Assembly: GCF_000213055.1 (NCBI RefSeq)
Contig: NZ_CM001165.1
Location: forward strand, 868,001-932,000
Direction of reading: 5' to 3'
Length of the DNA: 64,000 nucleotides
Origin: Streptomyces sp. Tu6071
GTDB taxonomy: Bacteria; Actinomycetota; Actinomycetes; Streptomycetales; Streptomycetaceae
Position numbers and translations under genes: made by a program. A model generated the notes under the pieces. That model worked only from the letters and a program-made list of their open reading frames with translations. It ran no database searches and was not told the DNA's origin. The stretch's first letter is position 1, and the number at the start of each line of letters is the position of its first letter. Positions 25,840 to 34,536 of the stretch are shown piece after piece.

Positions 25840-26037
25840 TTATTCTGTGTTCTCGATTTCGCTTTTCCATAGGCGGGTTTCGAGGCGCCGGATTAGGCGG
25901 CGATGAGGTTTCCCGTAGTCGCCTTCGACCTTGTATCTATGTTTCACGATGCGACTATTACCGGAAACACCCTGACTCTTTCCCCCACTGGGGTGCCAAC
26001 GTTTCCGCCTGCCTGTTCTCGGTATTGGGGTGCTCAA
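25840..26037 (-). CDS. Small basic hypothetical protein
   Basis: 65 aa, strongly basic (many Arg/Lys), possibly nucleic-acid binding. TTG 26037 overlaps the stop of the preceding gene (TTGA). No domain recognised. The coupling pattern rather than homology supports it. Confidence 0.45.
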   Translation of the reverse strand: MSTPIPRTGRRKRWHPSGGKSQGVSGNSRIVKHRYKVEGDYGKPHRRLIRRLETRLWKSEIENTE

Positions 26038-26333
26038 GTCTTAAGCCTCCATGGCAGTTCGCTAAATGGGGTGCCATGTTCCACGCGGTAGACGAGTTGC
26101 CAGCCTGAATCCCCATAGCGATACAGTTCTCCCCCTGCTACTACCGACACCACGTTTACCTTCTCAGATTGGGTGTCAATAGGCGCAGTTCCAACAATGC
26201 GCCCGATGGCATTTTTCGCCCTTCGGGGCCCGGCATGATATTTGGCTGCGGGGGTTCGGTTAGGAATGATAGTTGCGTAGGGTTCCCAGTTTAGGCAGGA
26301 AAGGTATTTCGCGCACTGCTCTTCCATGGTCAT
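26034..26333 (-). CDS. Hypothetical early protein
   Basis: 99 aa from ATG 26333 (MTMEEQCAKYLS), preceded by a G-rich stretch. It has a strand-rich middle (KNAIGRIVGTAPIDTQSEKVNVVSVVAGGELYRYGDSGW) that looks like a small beta barrel. Unknown function. Lies between two other leftward early genes. Confidence 0.55.
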   Translation of the reverse strand: MTMEEQCAKYLSCLNWEPYATIIPNRTPAAKYHAGPRRAKNAIGRIVGTAPIDTQSEKVNVVSVVAGGELYRYGDSGWQLVYRVEHGTPFSELPWRLKT

Positions 26334-26346
26334 TACTCGCCCCCCC

Positions 26347-26604
26347 CTAATCCACAAGGCCACTAGCAATATGGTAGGGAATAGCGCCGTTGGCCTTTCG
26401 GAGCACTAGAACGTTCAGCCCAAGTTGACCGGACTTCTGCGGGTACTTTTCAATGACGCCGCAATGGGCTGAGTAGGCAATGTCCATCAAGAGCCCGTTC
26501 TTACCCTGTTTCACTGTGCCGATTTTTACCCGACCCCCGGAGGTAGAGGCGGAAAGAATGTAATCTCCGACTTCAAGAGGAACGCCGAACGAATCTGTAG
26601 CCAT
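26347..26604 (-). CDS. Hypothetical protein with SH3/KOW-like core
   Basis: 85 aa from ATG 26604 behind GGAGGACAT. VPLEVGDYILSASTSGGRVKIGTVKQGKNGLLMDIAY suggests a small beta barrel (GDxV-type start), a fold repeated in several early proteins of this phage. First gene after a terminator, so it may start its own transcript. Confidence 0.55.
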   Translation of the reverse strand: MATDSFGVPLEVGDYILSASTSGGRVKIGTVKQGKNGLLMDIAYSAHCGVIEKYPQKSGQLGLNVLVLRKANGAIPYHIASGLVD

Positions 26605-26622
26605 ATGTCCTCCAGTAAAAAA

Positions 26623-26649
26623 GGGGCCCCAAGACTTTCTTGGGGCCCC
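26623..26649 (-). terminator. Early-operon terminator
   Basis: GGGGCCCCAAGA-CTT-TCTTGGGGCCCC; the leftward RNA continues with TTTTTT. Ends the RNA ligase transcript. Confidence 0.85.
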
Positions 26650-26664
26650 GCTGGTTCTCAGTAA

Positions 26665-27321
26665 TTAATCAGAAATGAGGGAAGATGTCTCCCACTTTCC
26701 CGCGTCATCGTGGTCTAGTGTCGCCTTGAAAATACTTCGTGACTGAGTGTGGTAAATACAGACCCCTTCGGGACTCATGTAGCCAGGGGCAACCTTAGAG
26801 CCGGTATGACGGAGTTTGGACAGCTCATATCGTACGACAGGGGTGCTCAGCATTCCTGTGTACAGAACTGGCACGGCTCCTATCTGGCCTGCCAGACTAG
26901 AAAGTTCGGCCCGGGTACTCATGGAGTCCAAACCATCAGGGCCGGTCTCGTACCATCGAGATACATTGAAGAGGCTGAATCGCCTCTCATTCAGGCCGTA
27001 TCCACGCTGGATGCCCCTACCCCACCATTCACCATAGTGGAGCCCGGCGCCAAGAATACGAACGAGGTCTTCCGCGTTGTCGTACGCCCACCTGGCGAAA
27101 CCGAAATTGTCAGCCTCGGGGGTAATCATTCGCTTCCGAGACTGAGCGTTAAGCCAATAGGACTTGCCCTCATGGCTAACATAAACACCCTCAACGGGTG
27201 TGAGTTCCGATGATGGTAGCTCACTAATGTGAACTGCGGAGTTAGTGCCGTCAATCTTCTCGGTGATTATCACATTCCGGAAAAGGCGAGCAGTCTTAGG
27301 CCAGGGAGTAAAAGCGTGCAT
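26665..27321 (-). CDS. RNA ligase, T4 Rnl2-like nucleotidyltransferase
   Basis: 218 aa from ATG 27321 (GGAGAAAAC upstream). Motif I EKIDGTN holds the adenylated Lys (about residue 25). Later come YGEWWGRGIQRGY (motif III-like region), PEGVCIYH (motif IV, xEG) and SIFKAT (motif V Lys). Short proteins of this class seal RNA nicks or breaks with ATP. In phages they often repair tRNAs cut by host anticodon nucleases; the prophage also carries a tRNA cluster. It lacks the C-terminal domain of T4 Rnl2. Confidence 0.85.
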   Translation of the reverse strand: MHAFTPWPKTARLFRNVIITEKIDGTNSAVHISELPSSELTPVEGVYVSHEGKSYWLNAQSRKRMITPEADNFGFARWAYDNAEDLVRILGAGLHYGEWWGRGIQRGYGLNERRFSLFNVSRWYETGPDGLDSMSTRAELSSLAGQIGAVPVLYTGMLSTPVVRYELSKLRHTGSKVAPGYMSPEGVCIYHTQSRSIFKATLDHDDAGKWETSSLISD

Positions 27322-27340
27322 GTTTTCTCCAACAAAAAAG

Positions 27341-27368
27341 GGGGCCTCAAAGATTCCTTTGAGGCCCC
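27341..27368 (-). terminator. Early-operon terminator
   Basis: GGGGCCTCAAAG-ATTC-CTTTGAGGCCCC, 12-bp stem, followed on the leftward RNA by CTTTTTTG. Confidence 0.87.
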
Positions 27369-27386
27369 ACACAAATTTGAGGTCTA

Positions 27387-27725
27387 CTAGGCAGCGAAAA
27401 GCTTCATGACCCGCTCTGACGAGGTGACGTATCCGTTTAGGAACCTTAGAATGTAAAAACCATCCCCGCCGTTTGCGTCGGGATACGGCCCGCTTTCCAC
27501 GGTGTACAAAACACTACCGTTGGAATTGGTTACCTTGTCGCCCCTGCTGAACCTGGGGAGCTTTTCCATTTCCGAAGTAAACCAAATGCGCTCAACACCT
27601 GCTTCATCGCGCACCACTACACGGCCGGGGAGGGACCCTGCGAGGGGGCCATATGTAATGACTCCCGTAAGACCAAGCCTCCGGGAAGTATTCCTGACCT
27701 TGTCGCCAATCTTGAATTCCGTCAT
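27387..27725 (-). CDS. Hypothetical protein with two SH3/KOW-like repeats
   Basis: 112 aa. Two modules start with FKIGDKVRN and FSRGDKVTN, each followed by short strands, so it is probably a tandem SH3/KOW-like barrel. ATG 27725 overlaps the stop of the SLOG gene (ATGA). Function unknown; such folds often bind RNA or protein. Confidence 0.6.
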   Translation of the reverse strand: MTEFKIGDKVRNTSRRLGLTGVITYGPLAGSLPGRVVVRDEAGVERIWFTSEMEKLPRFSRGDKVTNSNGSVLYTVESGPYPDANGGDGFYILRFLNGYVTSSERVMKLFAA

Positions 27726-28102
27726 CCTTGTTCCTTAATCACATGTACTGGAATGCCAGCCCTTACAGCCAGGCCGAGTGTCATTGTCGTGCCTGCGCTT
27801 TTCCCACGCTTGAAGCCGAAACAGACATCAGCCCCAGAATCCACCATGCGGGCGTTTCGCAGGTAAGCCGCTCGCTTGCCGTGCCTCTCCCACTCTTCCG
27901 CTGTAACAGGGTGTTCCTCGTACCGCGTTCTGTAGGTTTCAGCGAATGCCTTCGCCATTGCGTCGGCTCCGGTCTTACAGCCGCCTGCCACTATGACAAC
28001 TTCCTGCGGCGCACATCCCTGAGACATAGCCCAGCGTCTTAAAGTGTCTGAGAAGAGACGCCAATCAATCCATTCTCGTGAGCCAGTGACGAGAACTCTC
28101 AA
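27722..28102 (-). CDS. SLOG-family (YspA/DUF2493-like) nucleotide-binding protein
   Basis: 126 aa. It starts MRVLVTGSREW, has VAGGCKTGADAMAKAFA, a helix with RNARMVDSGADVCFGF and ends with a VIKE strand, matching DUF2493 SLOG proteins that bind nucleotides or ADP-ribose-like ligands. TTG 28102 overlaps the previous stop (TTGA). Role in the phage is unknown; SLOG proteins are sometimes part of nucleotide-signal sensing. Confidence 0.8.
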   Translation of the reverse strand: MRVLVTGSREWIDWRLFSDTLRRWAMSQGCAPQEVVIVAGGCKTGADAMAKAFAETYRTRYEEHPVTAEEWERHGKRAAYLRNARMVDSGADVCFGFKRGKSAGTTMTLGLAVRAGIPVHVIKEQG

Positions 28103-28338
28103 TATGCCTTGCCGTCCCGCTGCGGCGGCATCCCAACGGCCTTCCAGAGGTCTACGGCAATGGCACTCACTGCACTTTCCGGAAGATTGGCATCGATTGC
28201 TACCTGGACGATTGCACCGATTCCATTGATCATGGGCCGGTAAATCTTCAAAACTTCTAGCATCTTCTCTTCGTAAAGCTGTTCGGCAACGCTCTCAAGA
28301 ATGTCATTCATGGCCGAATCAAAGTTACGCTCTTCCAT
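28099..28338 (-). CDS. Small helical hypothetical protein
   Basis: 79 aa, nearly all helix (MNDILESVAEQLYEEKMLEVLKIY). ATG 28338 with GAG eight bases upstream; a GTG at 28347 in the same frame is an alternative. It sits directly after the DNA polymerase gene. Confidence 0.55.
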   Translation of the reverse strand: MEERNFDSAMNDILESVAEQLYEEKMLEVLKIYRPMINGIGAIVQVAIDANLPESAVSAIAVDLWKAVGMPPQRDGKAY

Positions 28339-28352
28339 TGCTTTCACTCTTT

Positions 28353-30227
28353 CTAGTGTTTGCTGTTTTCGGCTTCGAGGACTGAGCCCCAGGACCGTGC
28401 CCCGATCTCAACCTCAGCGGGGATAACGAGTCCCTTGAATGTGAAAGTCATGATCTCTGCGGCCTTAGCCGCAAGCTCTTCGGCTCGGCTCTTTGGGAAA
28501 CTGAACACGATTTCGTCATGAATTACGAGCCGCATCCACGGGGTATATCCAGCCTTGTGGAGTTCGAGGAGGGCCCGGACTGTGATATCGCGAGCTGAGG
28601 ACTGAATGTAGTAGTTGAGGGCTGCGTATGGGCGTGTCTTGTCTACGGGAATGCGCCGCCCGGTCGCTGTGTAGATGTGCCCCGTACGTATCGCCTGCCG
28701 CTGTAGCTGATCAGCGAAACGCTTGACACCCTTATAGGTGCCCCAGAAGGCTTCTACAGCCTTCTTGGCATCAGGTTCCGGAACCCCGAAACCGTCTGTG
28801 ACCGCCTTCCAGCCTCCTCCGAACCCTACAGCGAAATTGGTTCCCTTTCCCGCTTTCCGCTTGGGGTGCTTCGTCATTCCCTCAGGCATGGGGCCAAAGG
28901 CCGCAATCGCGGTAATGTTGTGGAGGTCAATTCCACGGTTGAATGCGTCCAACATGACTGGATCACCGGATGCGGCGGCCATGACGCGGAGTTCCATATT
29001 AGAGAAGTCGATAGAACAAGAAACGTGCTCCTCTTCTAGCACTTCTCCATTCTCGCCCAGTACAGCGGCATCGGCCAAGAATTCGTGTCTCACGTAGGGG
29101 TCACCTGCCGGGAGGGTCTGTGCCGGAATAGCTCCGGTAATTGTCATGCGGGCTGTTCTGGCCTGGCAAGAATTTATCGAGCAATGCACGCGACCGTTCT
29201 TGTCACGCCCCTTAATAGCGCTCTCAAACCAGGTCTTCCGCCACTTGCCAGCCTTCTTAGCATTCACAATTGCTTCGGTAAGGGGATGCGCAATGGAGGT
29301 CAACACATCGTCATCAACACTAATGTTCCCCTTCTTCGTCTTCTTTGTAAGTTTGTAGCCCAGTACGGTAAGCCGGTCAATGATTTGCTGATTGGAGTTG
29401 ACATTCTCAACCCCTAGGGTCTGAGCTTTGCTTTCCCACTCCCTTTGCTGGTTGGTGAGATTAACGCATTCGCGCTCTGCGTATTCCAAGTCGTGAGCGT
29501 AACCCGTGCGCTCCATTAGGCTTGTCACATACGCTGTGCGATGCTCCCAAGCAAAGAGCCCCTTTTGCATAGAGCGTGAGGGAATCTTGTGGTACAGAAT
29601 ATCGAAAAGCCGGAAGGCCCAAACGGGGTCCATCCCCGCGTAAAGCAAAAAATCCTTGTCGAAAAGATCAACCAGGGACCATATCTCCTCTTTCTTTACC
29701 TTGTACTTTTTAGCGAGGGCAGTCATTGAGCCTTTTACTTCTTCGGCTGCCCCTGCGTCAATGTAGAACTTGATTAGCTCTTCCAGTTTGGCCCCTGGGC
29801 CACCCTCCTTAACCGCCCTCGGATCAACGAGGTGGCTAGTGGGTTTGGTGTCGATGATCTTTGGGGAAAGCTGCTCCATAGGAATCCCTAGAGCTACCTC
29901 GGCAACGTGAGCATCAAATGATGCGCCATTATGCGTGATGACTCGTTCTGAATCCCTCAGGGCAATTCGTGCGGCACTGGCAAATTTGGTGCCTCGCTCG
30001 ACAGGGAGTACGTAGGCTTCGCTTCTGTTTCCGAACTGTGCTAGGCGGCAATGGAATCCATTGCCCCAATTCCACCAGTCCAGCCCCGTTGTCTCAGTAT
30101 CGAAGCCCATAACTGGATTGGTGGCAGTGAAGCGGAAAAACGGAATCAGGTCACCAGTATCTTCAACTGCGTGAATCCTAATTTTCTCACCCTTGAGGGT
30201 GTATTCAATATCAATCAAGGGCAACAC
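28353..30227 (-). CDS. Family A DNA polymerase with 3'-5' exonuclease
   Basis: 624 aa. Exo domain: FDTETTGLDWW (Exo I), VITHNGASFDAHV (Exo II) and LYAGMDPVWAF (Exo III). Polymerase domain: motif A IDFSNMELRVMA, motif B KRKAGKGTNFAVGFGGG (O helix Lys), motif C LVIHDEIVF. Size fits T7- and mycobacteriophage-type Pol I lacking the 5' nuclease. It replicates phage DNA with the split primase and helicase encoded upstream. GTG 30227 directly follows the stop of the preceding gene without a clear ribosome binding site, implying coupling. Confidence 0.95.
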   Translation of the reverse strand: MLPLIDIEYTLKGEKIRIHAVEDTGDLIPFFRFTATNPVMGFDTETTGLDWWNWGNGFHCRLAQFGNRSEAYVLPVERGTKFASAARIALRDSERVITHNGASFDAHVAEVALGIPMEQLSPKIIDTKPTSHLVDPRAVKEGGPGAKLEELIKFYIDAGAAEEVKGSMTALAKKYKVKKEEIWSLVDLFDKDFLLYAGMDPVWAFRLFDILYHKIPSRSMQKGLFAWEHRTAYVTSLMERTGYAHDLEYAERECVNLTNQQREWESKAQTLGVENVNSNQQIIDRLTVLGYKLTKKTKKGNISVDDDVLTSIAHPLTEAIVNAKKAGKWRKTWFESAIKGRDKNGRVHCSINSCQARTARMTITGAIPAQTLPAGDPYVRHEFLADAAVLGENGEVLEEEHVSCSIDFSNMELRVMAAASGDPVMLDAFNRGIDLHNITAIAAFGPMPEGMTKHPKRKAGKGTNFAVGFGGGWKAVTDGFGVPEPDAKKAVEAFWGTYKGVKRFADQLQRQAIRTGHIYTATGRRIPVDKTRPYAALNYYIQSSARDITVRALLELHKAGYTPWMRLVIHDEIVFSFPKSRAEELAAKAAEIMTFTFKGLVIPAEVEIGARSWGSVLEAENSKH

Positions 30228-30449
30228 CTAGTTTTCTGCTAGAAGGTACCGGCCGGTGACATCCACTAGGGTTCCGATCACGTGCACCCGAATGCTTACG
30301 CGGCTGCCATGTCGTGCAACAAGTCCTCGCAGCATATTGCGTACTTGTGCATCACTTACAGCCACCCTATGCATTTCCGGCTTTGACCAATACACCCCTT
30401 GGACAATGAATGAGACAATAAACTCCGGGGTCTTTCCATGCCCGGTCAT
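30228..30449 (-). CDS. Small hypothetical protein upstream of DNA polymerase
   Basis: 73 aa from ATG 30449; a longer frame begins upstream, inside a terminator, and is less likely. Strand-rich (EFIVSFIVQGVYW ... SRVSIRVHVIGTLVDVTG). It abuts the polymerase gene with no gap. No domain recognised. Confidence 0.55.
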   Translation of the reverse strand: MTGHGKTPEFIVSFIVQGVYWSKPEMHRVAVSDAQVRNMLRGLVARHGSRVSIRVHVIGTLVDVTGRYLLAEN

Positions 30450-30497
30450 ATTGTTCGCCTGACTATTGACAGGTTCCAACGATTCTCCAAAGGAAAT

Positions 30498-30521
30498 GGG
30501 GGCCGGGATAACCCGGCCCCC
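30498..30521 (-). terminator. Early-operon terminator or attenuator
   Basis: GGGGGCCGGG-ATAA-CCCGGCCCCC, perfect 10-bp stem after the 30554 stop. The T run on the leftward RNA is short, so it may attenuate rather than end transcription into the polymerase genes. Confidence 0.75.
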
Positions 30522-30553
30522 ATCAATCAAGGGCTTATCTCAACAACTTGCGA

Positions 30554-31105
30554 TTACTTCACTTCAAACTTCCCGCTCTTCTTGTTGAGCCAAGCAGGGT
30601 CACACTGTTCGGACTTCTCGCGGGCCGGGCAGAACATGGCCTCCCAGTTCGCGCCCGTACGGTGTGTGCGCTCTCCGTGCTCGCAGGTCGTGACGCCCCT
30701 GTCGTCCCCACCGGAGGCCGTAACGACCTTTCCCCCTACGAAGGTCTTGGGGGCTGACGCGCTAGAGGCAGGCGGCTTCCCAGCTCCCTTGTACTGGGAC
30801 CGGGTGTACGCGGCGGCCTTGGATACCCGATCAATGACGCCATGAGTGGCCAGGGCATTGACCAGCTCGACAGTCCGTGTGGCTGCCTCTTCCGCTGTGC
30901 TCCCGTACACCTTGGGGGTAATCCACTCAGCCTCATAACCGGAGGAAGCCTTAAGCGTGAGGCCGATAACGAAGGGGTTGAGGGGGTTAGAGGGTACGGA
31001 CGGCTCTGGGCTCTGCGGAACGGGCACGCTAGGCGATTCGGGCTGCTGCGTGGGCTCATCCCAGGGGGACGTGTTCTCAAACGGATCAGGGTAAGCAGTG
31101 GTCAT
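30554..31105 (-). CDS. Hypothetical replication-region protein
   Basis: 183 aa from ATG 31105 behind GGAGGAATG. The first 55 residues are Pro/Ser-rich and disordered. A central alpha/beta part (FVIGLTLKASSGYEAEWITPKVYGSTAEEAATR) is followed by a flexible linker and a Cys/His-rich end (CEHG, H, FCP, QCDP) that may bind zinc. Located between ribonucleotide reductase and polymerase genes. A role in single-strand DNA binding is possible but not shown. Confidence 0.6.
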   Translation of the reverse strand: MTTAYPDPFENTSPWDEPTQQPESPSVPVPQSPEPSVPSNPLNPFVIGLTLKASSGYEAEWITPKVYGSTAEEAATRTVELVNALATHGVIDRVSKAAAYTRSQYKGAGKPPASSASAPKTFVGGKVVTASGGDDRGVTTCEHGERTHRTGANWEAMFCPAREKSEQCDPAWLNKKSGKFEVK

Positions 31106-31157
31106 AAACATTCCTCCATGGAACAAGAAGAGTCGAGATGGTTGAAAACGGGGCGGA

Positions 31158-33158
31158 TCAGATTGGGCAGGCGCCAGAAGCGCAAACCTCGTCGTAAGAA
31201 GTATCGGAAGTTTCCGTTCCGATCTTACGGGTAAGTCGCTCGTATTCCTCCTTAGTGATTCTCTCGTACGGGGGCTGCTCGAAGGACATTTCAGGGAAAA
31301 CGGTAGTGCCCTTGAGGTGGAACAGGTAGTCTCGCAAGCAATTCTGTAGACTTTCCGGAGTGTATTCCTTGGGGTCTACGTTTGCAGTGTATGAAACTGC
31401 TTGGTCAGCCCAAGCAGATTGATATAGCTCCTGCACCCGTAGCATGTCTGTAACCTGGAGCATTCCTGCATGTTCAATCATCCCAGCATCTTGAACCAGA
31501 TCAACTAGAGGGTCTTTGGTCGGAATAGCAACAACCATTGTATTCGCTGCTACCTTATCCGGCTCAACCAGATATCCTGCGGCACGATATTCTTCAATCT
31601 TTGACGCTTCTGCGGGTTCCAGGGAGGAGAACCTAATGCGGCGGATGAAGTAATCAGCAAATGGGGCGTGAATGCCCTCACCGCTTACTCCGGCCAACTT
31701 GGAAATTGTGCCCGTGGGAGCAATAACCCGCTTCTTGATGGGGACAGCGATTCGCAGAGCATTAGCGTACTCGATTGCAACTTCGTCTACAGCGTGAGCA
31801 AGTTCTTCCAGCTCAAGAATGACGCTCGTATTGCACCATGCGTCTGAGTATTTAATCCCCCGCTTGGCGAGGTAGTCAGCAAACCCAAAGTGACCCACCC
31901 CGATGCGCCTGTAACGCGAGATCGCCTTGCGGGACCTGAAATCCGATACTGATGCGAAAGTAGCTCGCAGCAGATACCTGGTCATAAGGGCGTGCGCCTG
32001 GAGGAGGCCCGTACGGTCAACACTGCCGCCAGGGGAGACGAACGCGCCCAGGTTCACGGAGCCGAGATTGCAGGGCTCCCAGGGGGTGAGTGTCGCCTCT
32101 CCACAGGGATTCGTGGTGTAAACCCCATCGACCTCCCCTTCTGCGCTTAGGGAGGAATTCCAGACCCCCGGCTCGCCGTTCCTTAGCATCCCCTCTGTGA
32201 TGCGCTGAAAGACAAACCTTGCCCAGGAGTCCCTTTCGGCGACCTGCGCAAGAAACTCATTGTCAATTTCGACGCTGATATTCGTAGTCCAATGCCCCCC
32301 GTACTTCTTGAGGCGCATGAACTCTCCGATACGGGGATCAGCCCAATGCATGATGGACATGCGGGCGGAGCGGCGCACGCCCCCGGAAATAATGCACTTG
32401 GCAATGGCGTGGTCAATTTCCATTGCGGCCGTGCCGTTAAGGGGCTCCCCTTCTTCCTCGCTGAGGATTTCCCCAATCTCAACCAGCATGAGAGCAAAGG
32501 GCAGGGGGCCGGAAGCTGTACCACCAAAACTTTCCAGAGGGCTTCCCTTTGCCCGGACCTGGCTTACATCGTAAATCCTGTCGCGAGATCCTTCCCCGGG
32601 CTCATGCGCTGTGCCAATGAGGTCTTCCAGTGCGCGTGCCCACCCCTCGCGGGAGTCTTCCACTTCGTAGGCGTAAGGGGACTTGTGATCGTACTTGTGG
32701 GAGATAACTGTGGAGAGTTCTTCGTAATCAGGGTGTGAAGGGTCGCATACTATGTGCACCTGGACTGGAGGCCCGATGAGGGGGAATCCCTTAAAATACT
32801 TCTTCGAGTAATTCGCTCCTACTCCCCCGCCCTCCGCAAGGCGGAGAAGGGTGAAGGTGAAATGCTCTGCGGGAATGTTAGGGTTCCAGCCTGCGGCCCA
32901 ACAGTTATTCAGTGCGAAATCACTTACCCCGGACGACTTCAGGTGCCTTCCAGCGGGAAGGATTTTGAAATCGGTCATCATTGAGATGAGGTCTTCGCGT
33001 TCACCCTCGTAAACATATCGGGGCTCTACGAGCGCTAGGTTTCCGTCTACCACTCGGCGTACGGTATCCGGCCAAGTCTCGGGGGTGCCATCTGCCCGAA
33101 TACGGGAGTAGGTGCGTTCATATACAGTCCTCGCGGTTTCGGTCTTAAACTCTGTCAA
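31158..33158 (-). CDS. Class II (adenosylcobalamin-dependent) ribonucleotide reductase
   Basis: 666 aa. NPCGEATLTPWEPCNLGSVNL carries the active-site Cys and Glu. Earlier come ALNNCWAAGWN (Cys partner) and the RLAEGGGVGANYS binding loop; late there is the PTGTISKLAGVSGEGIHAPF loop, and the tail CASGACPI provides the redox Cys pair. Monomeric length fits phage class II enzymes that reduce nucleotides with coenzyme B12 supplied by the host. TTG 33158 overlaps the previous stop (TTGA) with GGAG upstream. Confidence 0.94.
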   Translation of the reverse strand: MTEFKTETARTVYERTYSRIRADGTPETWPDTVRRVVDGNLALVEPRYVYEGEREDLISMMTDFKILPAGRHLKSSGVSDFALNNCWAAGWNPNIPAEHFTFTLLRLAEGGGVGANYSKKYFKGFPLIGPPVQVHIVCDPSHPDYEELSTVISHKYDHKSPYAYEVEDSREGWARALEDLIGTAHEPGEGSRDRIYDVSQVRAKGSPLESFGGTASGPLPFALMLVEIGEILSEEEGEPLNGTAAMEIDHAIAKCIISGGVRRSARMSIMHWADPRIGEFMRLKKYGGHWTTNISVEIDNEFLAQVAERDSWARFVFQRITEGMLRNGEPGVWNSSLSAEGEVDGVYTTNPCGEATLTPWEPCNLGSVNLGAFVSPGGSVDRTGLLQAHALMTRYLLRATFASVSDFRSRKAISRYRRIGVGHFGFADYLAKRGIKYSDAWCNTSVILELEELAHAVDEVAIEYANALRIAVPIKKRVIAPTGTISKLAGVSGEGIHAPFADYFIRRIRFSSLEPAEASKIEEYRAAGYLVEPDKVAANTMVVAIPTKDPLVDLVQDAGMIEHAGMLQVTDMLRVQELYQSAWADQAVSYTANVDPKEYTPESLQNCLRDYLFHLKGTTVFPEMSFEQPPYERITKEEYERLTRKIGTETSDTSYDEVCASGACPI

Positions 33159-33730
33159 ATCTTCTCCAGGTTGTTGCTGCGGATCTGCCGATTCATGGCC
33201 TTGGACAGTGCAATGAGGGCACGCGAGCAGGCCACGGAGTCGGCACGGTTAGTGAGGGGGATGCCTTCGACGTAGTGCCGCTCCAGGAGGCCCCTGTACC
33301 GCTCTGGGAGCCGTCTGAGGCCGGTCTCTGCGTCGAGTCGGGCTGACGAGATGTTGTCGGATACTCGGGCCCTCGTGAGGTCGTCCTCACGGCCCATGAG
33401 GGCCCCGATCTCCTCGTCGGTGTAGACGAAACTCTGTAGTGCCTGCTTCGCCTCGTCGGGGGTGTAGTAGTACTGATCGTCTAGAAGGTCTCGGGCGTCA
33501 CGCTCTCGGGATGCGTACTGATGCCCCGCCTTCCTAAAAATCTTCCAGATGAACGCTTCGTCAGGATAGACAGCCTCAATGGCCTTGCGATGTTCATAAG
33601 CGTGAGCAAGAATCTCCTGCTTTACATCGTCCTTTTCAACAACACCCCATTCGCGGGCGATATTTGCGGCTACACGATCAGCTAGAGCGCTGAGGTTTTC
33701 CCAATCCATGGATACGGTCGCTGTGGTCAA
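33155..33730 (-). CDS. Sigma-70-like / region 4 HTH regulator
   Basis: 191 aa. The N-terminal half (WENLSALADRVAANIAREWG to HQYASRERD) resembles a sigma region 2 helix set. The C-terminal half LRRLPERYRGLLERHYVEGIPLTNRADSVACSRALIALSKAMNRQI resembles region 4 with an HTH. It could redirect host RNA polymerase to phage promoters. TTG 33730 overlaps the preceding stop (TTGA); an internal ATG at 33709 is an alternative start. Confidence 0.7.
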   Translation of the reverse strand: MTTATVSMDWENLSALADRVAANIAREWGVVEKDDVKQEILAHAYEHRKAIEAVYPDEAFIWKIFRKAGHQYASRERDARDLLDDQYYYTPDEAKQALQSFVYTDEEIGALMGREDDLTRARVSDNISSARLDAETGLRRLPERYRGLLERHYVEGIPLTNRADSVACSRALIALSKAMNRQIRSNNLEKI

Positions 33731-34536
33731 TTAGCACTCTCCTTGCGGGCGAACTTTCCTCCTGCACCTCGAACGAGCTTCCCATAACGCTCACCCTCAA
33801 CAATGAAAGATCCGTCATTCGAAATGGGTACCGCCTGAGGGGTGGCCTCGTACTTTCCCACGTAGAGCATCCCAATGCCCTTCTGCCAGTTGGCAGGGCC
33901 TCCCCGCAGATACGAAGCGCTTCGGACATCCATAAGGTGACCAACTTCAAAACCGTAGATGGTCTTAAGCTTTCCCGCGTATCCTGTGGATTCCGGAGAA
34001 ATGGCCAAGCGGTGAGTGTGGCCCATGACTATAGAGACCCCGGCCTTTTTTGCCTTCGCTGCGGCAGTACGGCCCGCAATACCGTTGAGTCCGGGCGATT
34101 CGTGCCCGTGTATTGCAACCCACCCGGGGGCAATCTCATAGTAGGGGCTGAGCTTAGTCACCCCATACCCGTTGAAGTCTAGAAGGTTCTCGAATTTGAA
34201 GAATTCCGACGAGGCAAGAGCGGGTGCGTTTTTGCTCAGATACTTTCGGGGCCGTTCGTCGTGGTTCCCTTCAAGGATGCCTACAGGTCCATCATAAACG
34301 GCTCGCAGAGGCTCAAGGAAGTTCTTTTTCGTATACTCGGAATCTTCGATTACGTTGCCCTCAAATTCGGCCCTTGTGCCCGCACTCCACCGGGAGGGAG
34401 CCGGGTAATCCACAAGGTCACCAATCTGTACCACTTCATCAGGCTGATAATCCCCAATGAAATTGATTACGTTACGGAGGGCCCTGCGGTCCTCGTACGG
34501 GGCCTGTACGTCACTGATTACGATGATGCGCTTCAA
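33727..34536 (-). CDS. Calcineurin-like metallophosphoesterase
   Basis: 269 aa. Motifs are IVISDVQAPYED (DxH variant with Asp-x-Gln), QIGDLVDY (GDLVD), LEGNHDE (GNHD), AIHGHESPG and VMGHTHRL (GHTH): a full dinuclear metal site except that the first His is Gln. TTG 34536 has GGAG five bases before it and overlaps the preceding stop (TTGA). Substrate unknown; could hydrolyse nucleic acid ends or cyclic phosphates, perhaps with the RNA ligase. Confidence 0.87.
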   Translation of the reverse strand: MKRIIVISDVQAPYEDRRALRNVINFIGDYQPDEVVQIGDLVDYPAPSRWSAGTRAEFEGNVIEDSEYTKKNFLEPLRAVYDGPVGILEGNHDERPRKYLSKNAPALASSEFFKFENLLDFNGYGVTKLSPYYEIAPGWVAIHGHESPGLNGIAGRTAAAKAKKAGVSIVMGHTHRLAISPESTGYAGKLKTIYGFEVGHLMDVRSASYLRGGPANWQKGIGMLYVGKYEATPQAVPISNDGSFIVEGERYGKLVRGAGGKFARKESAN

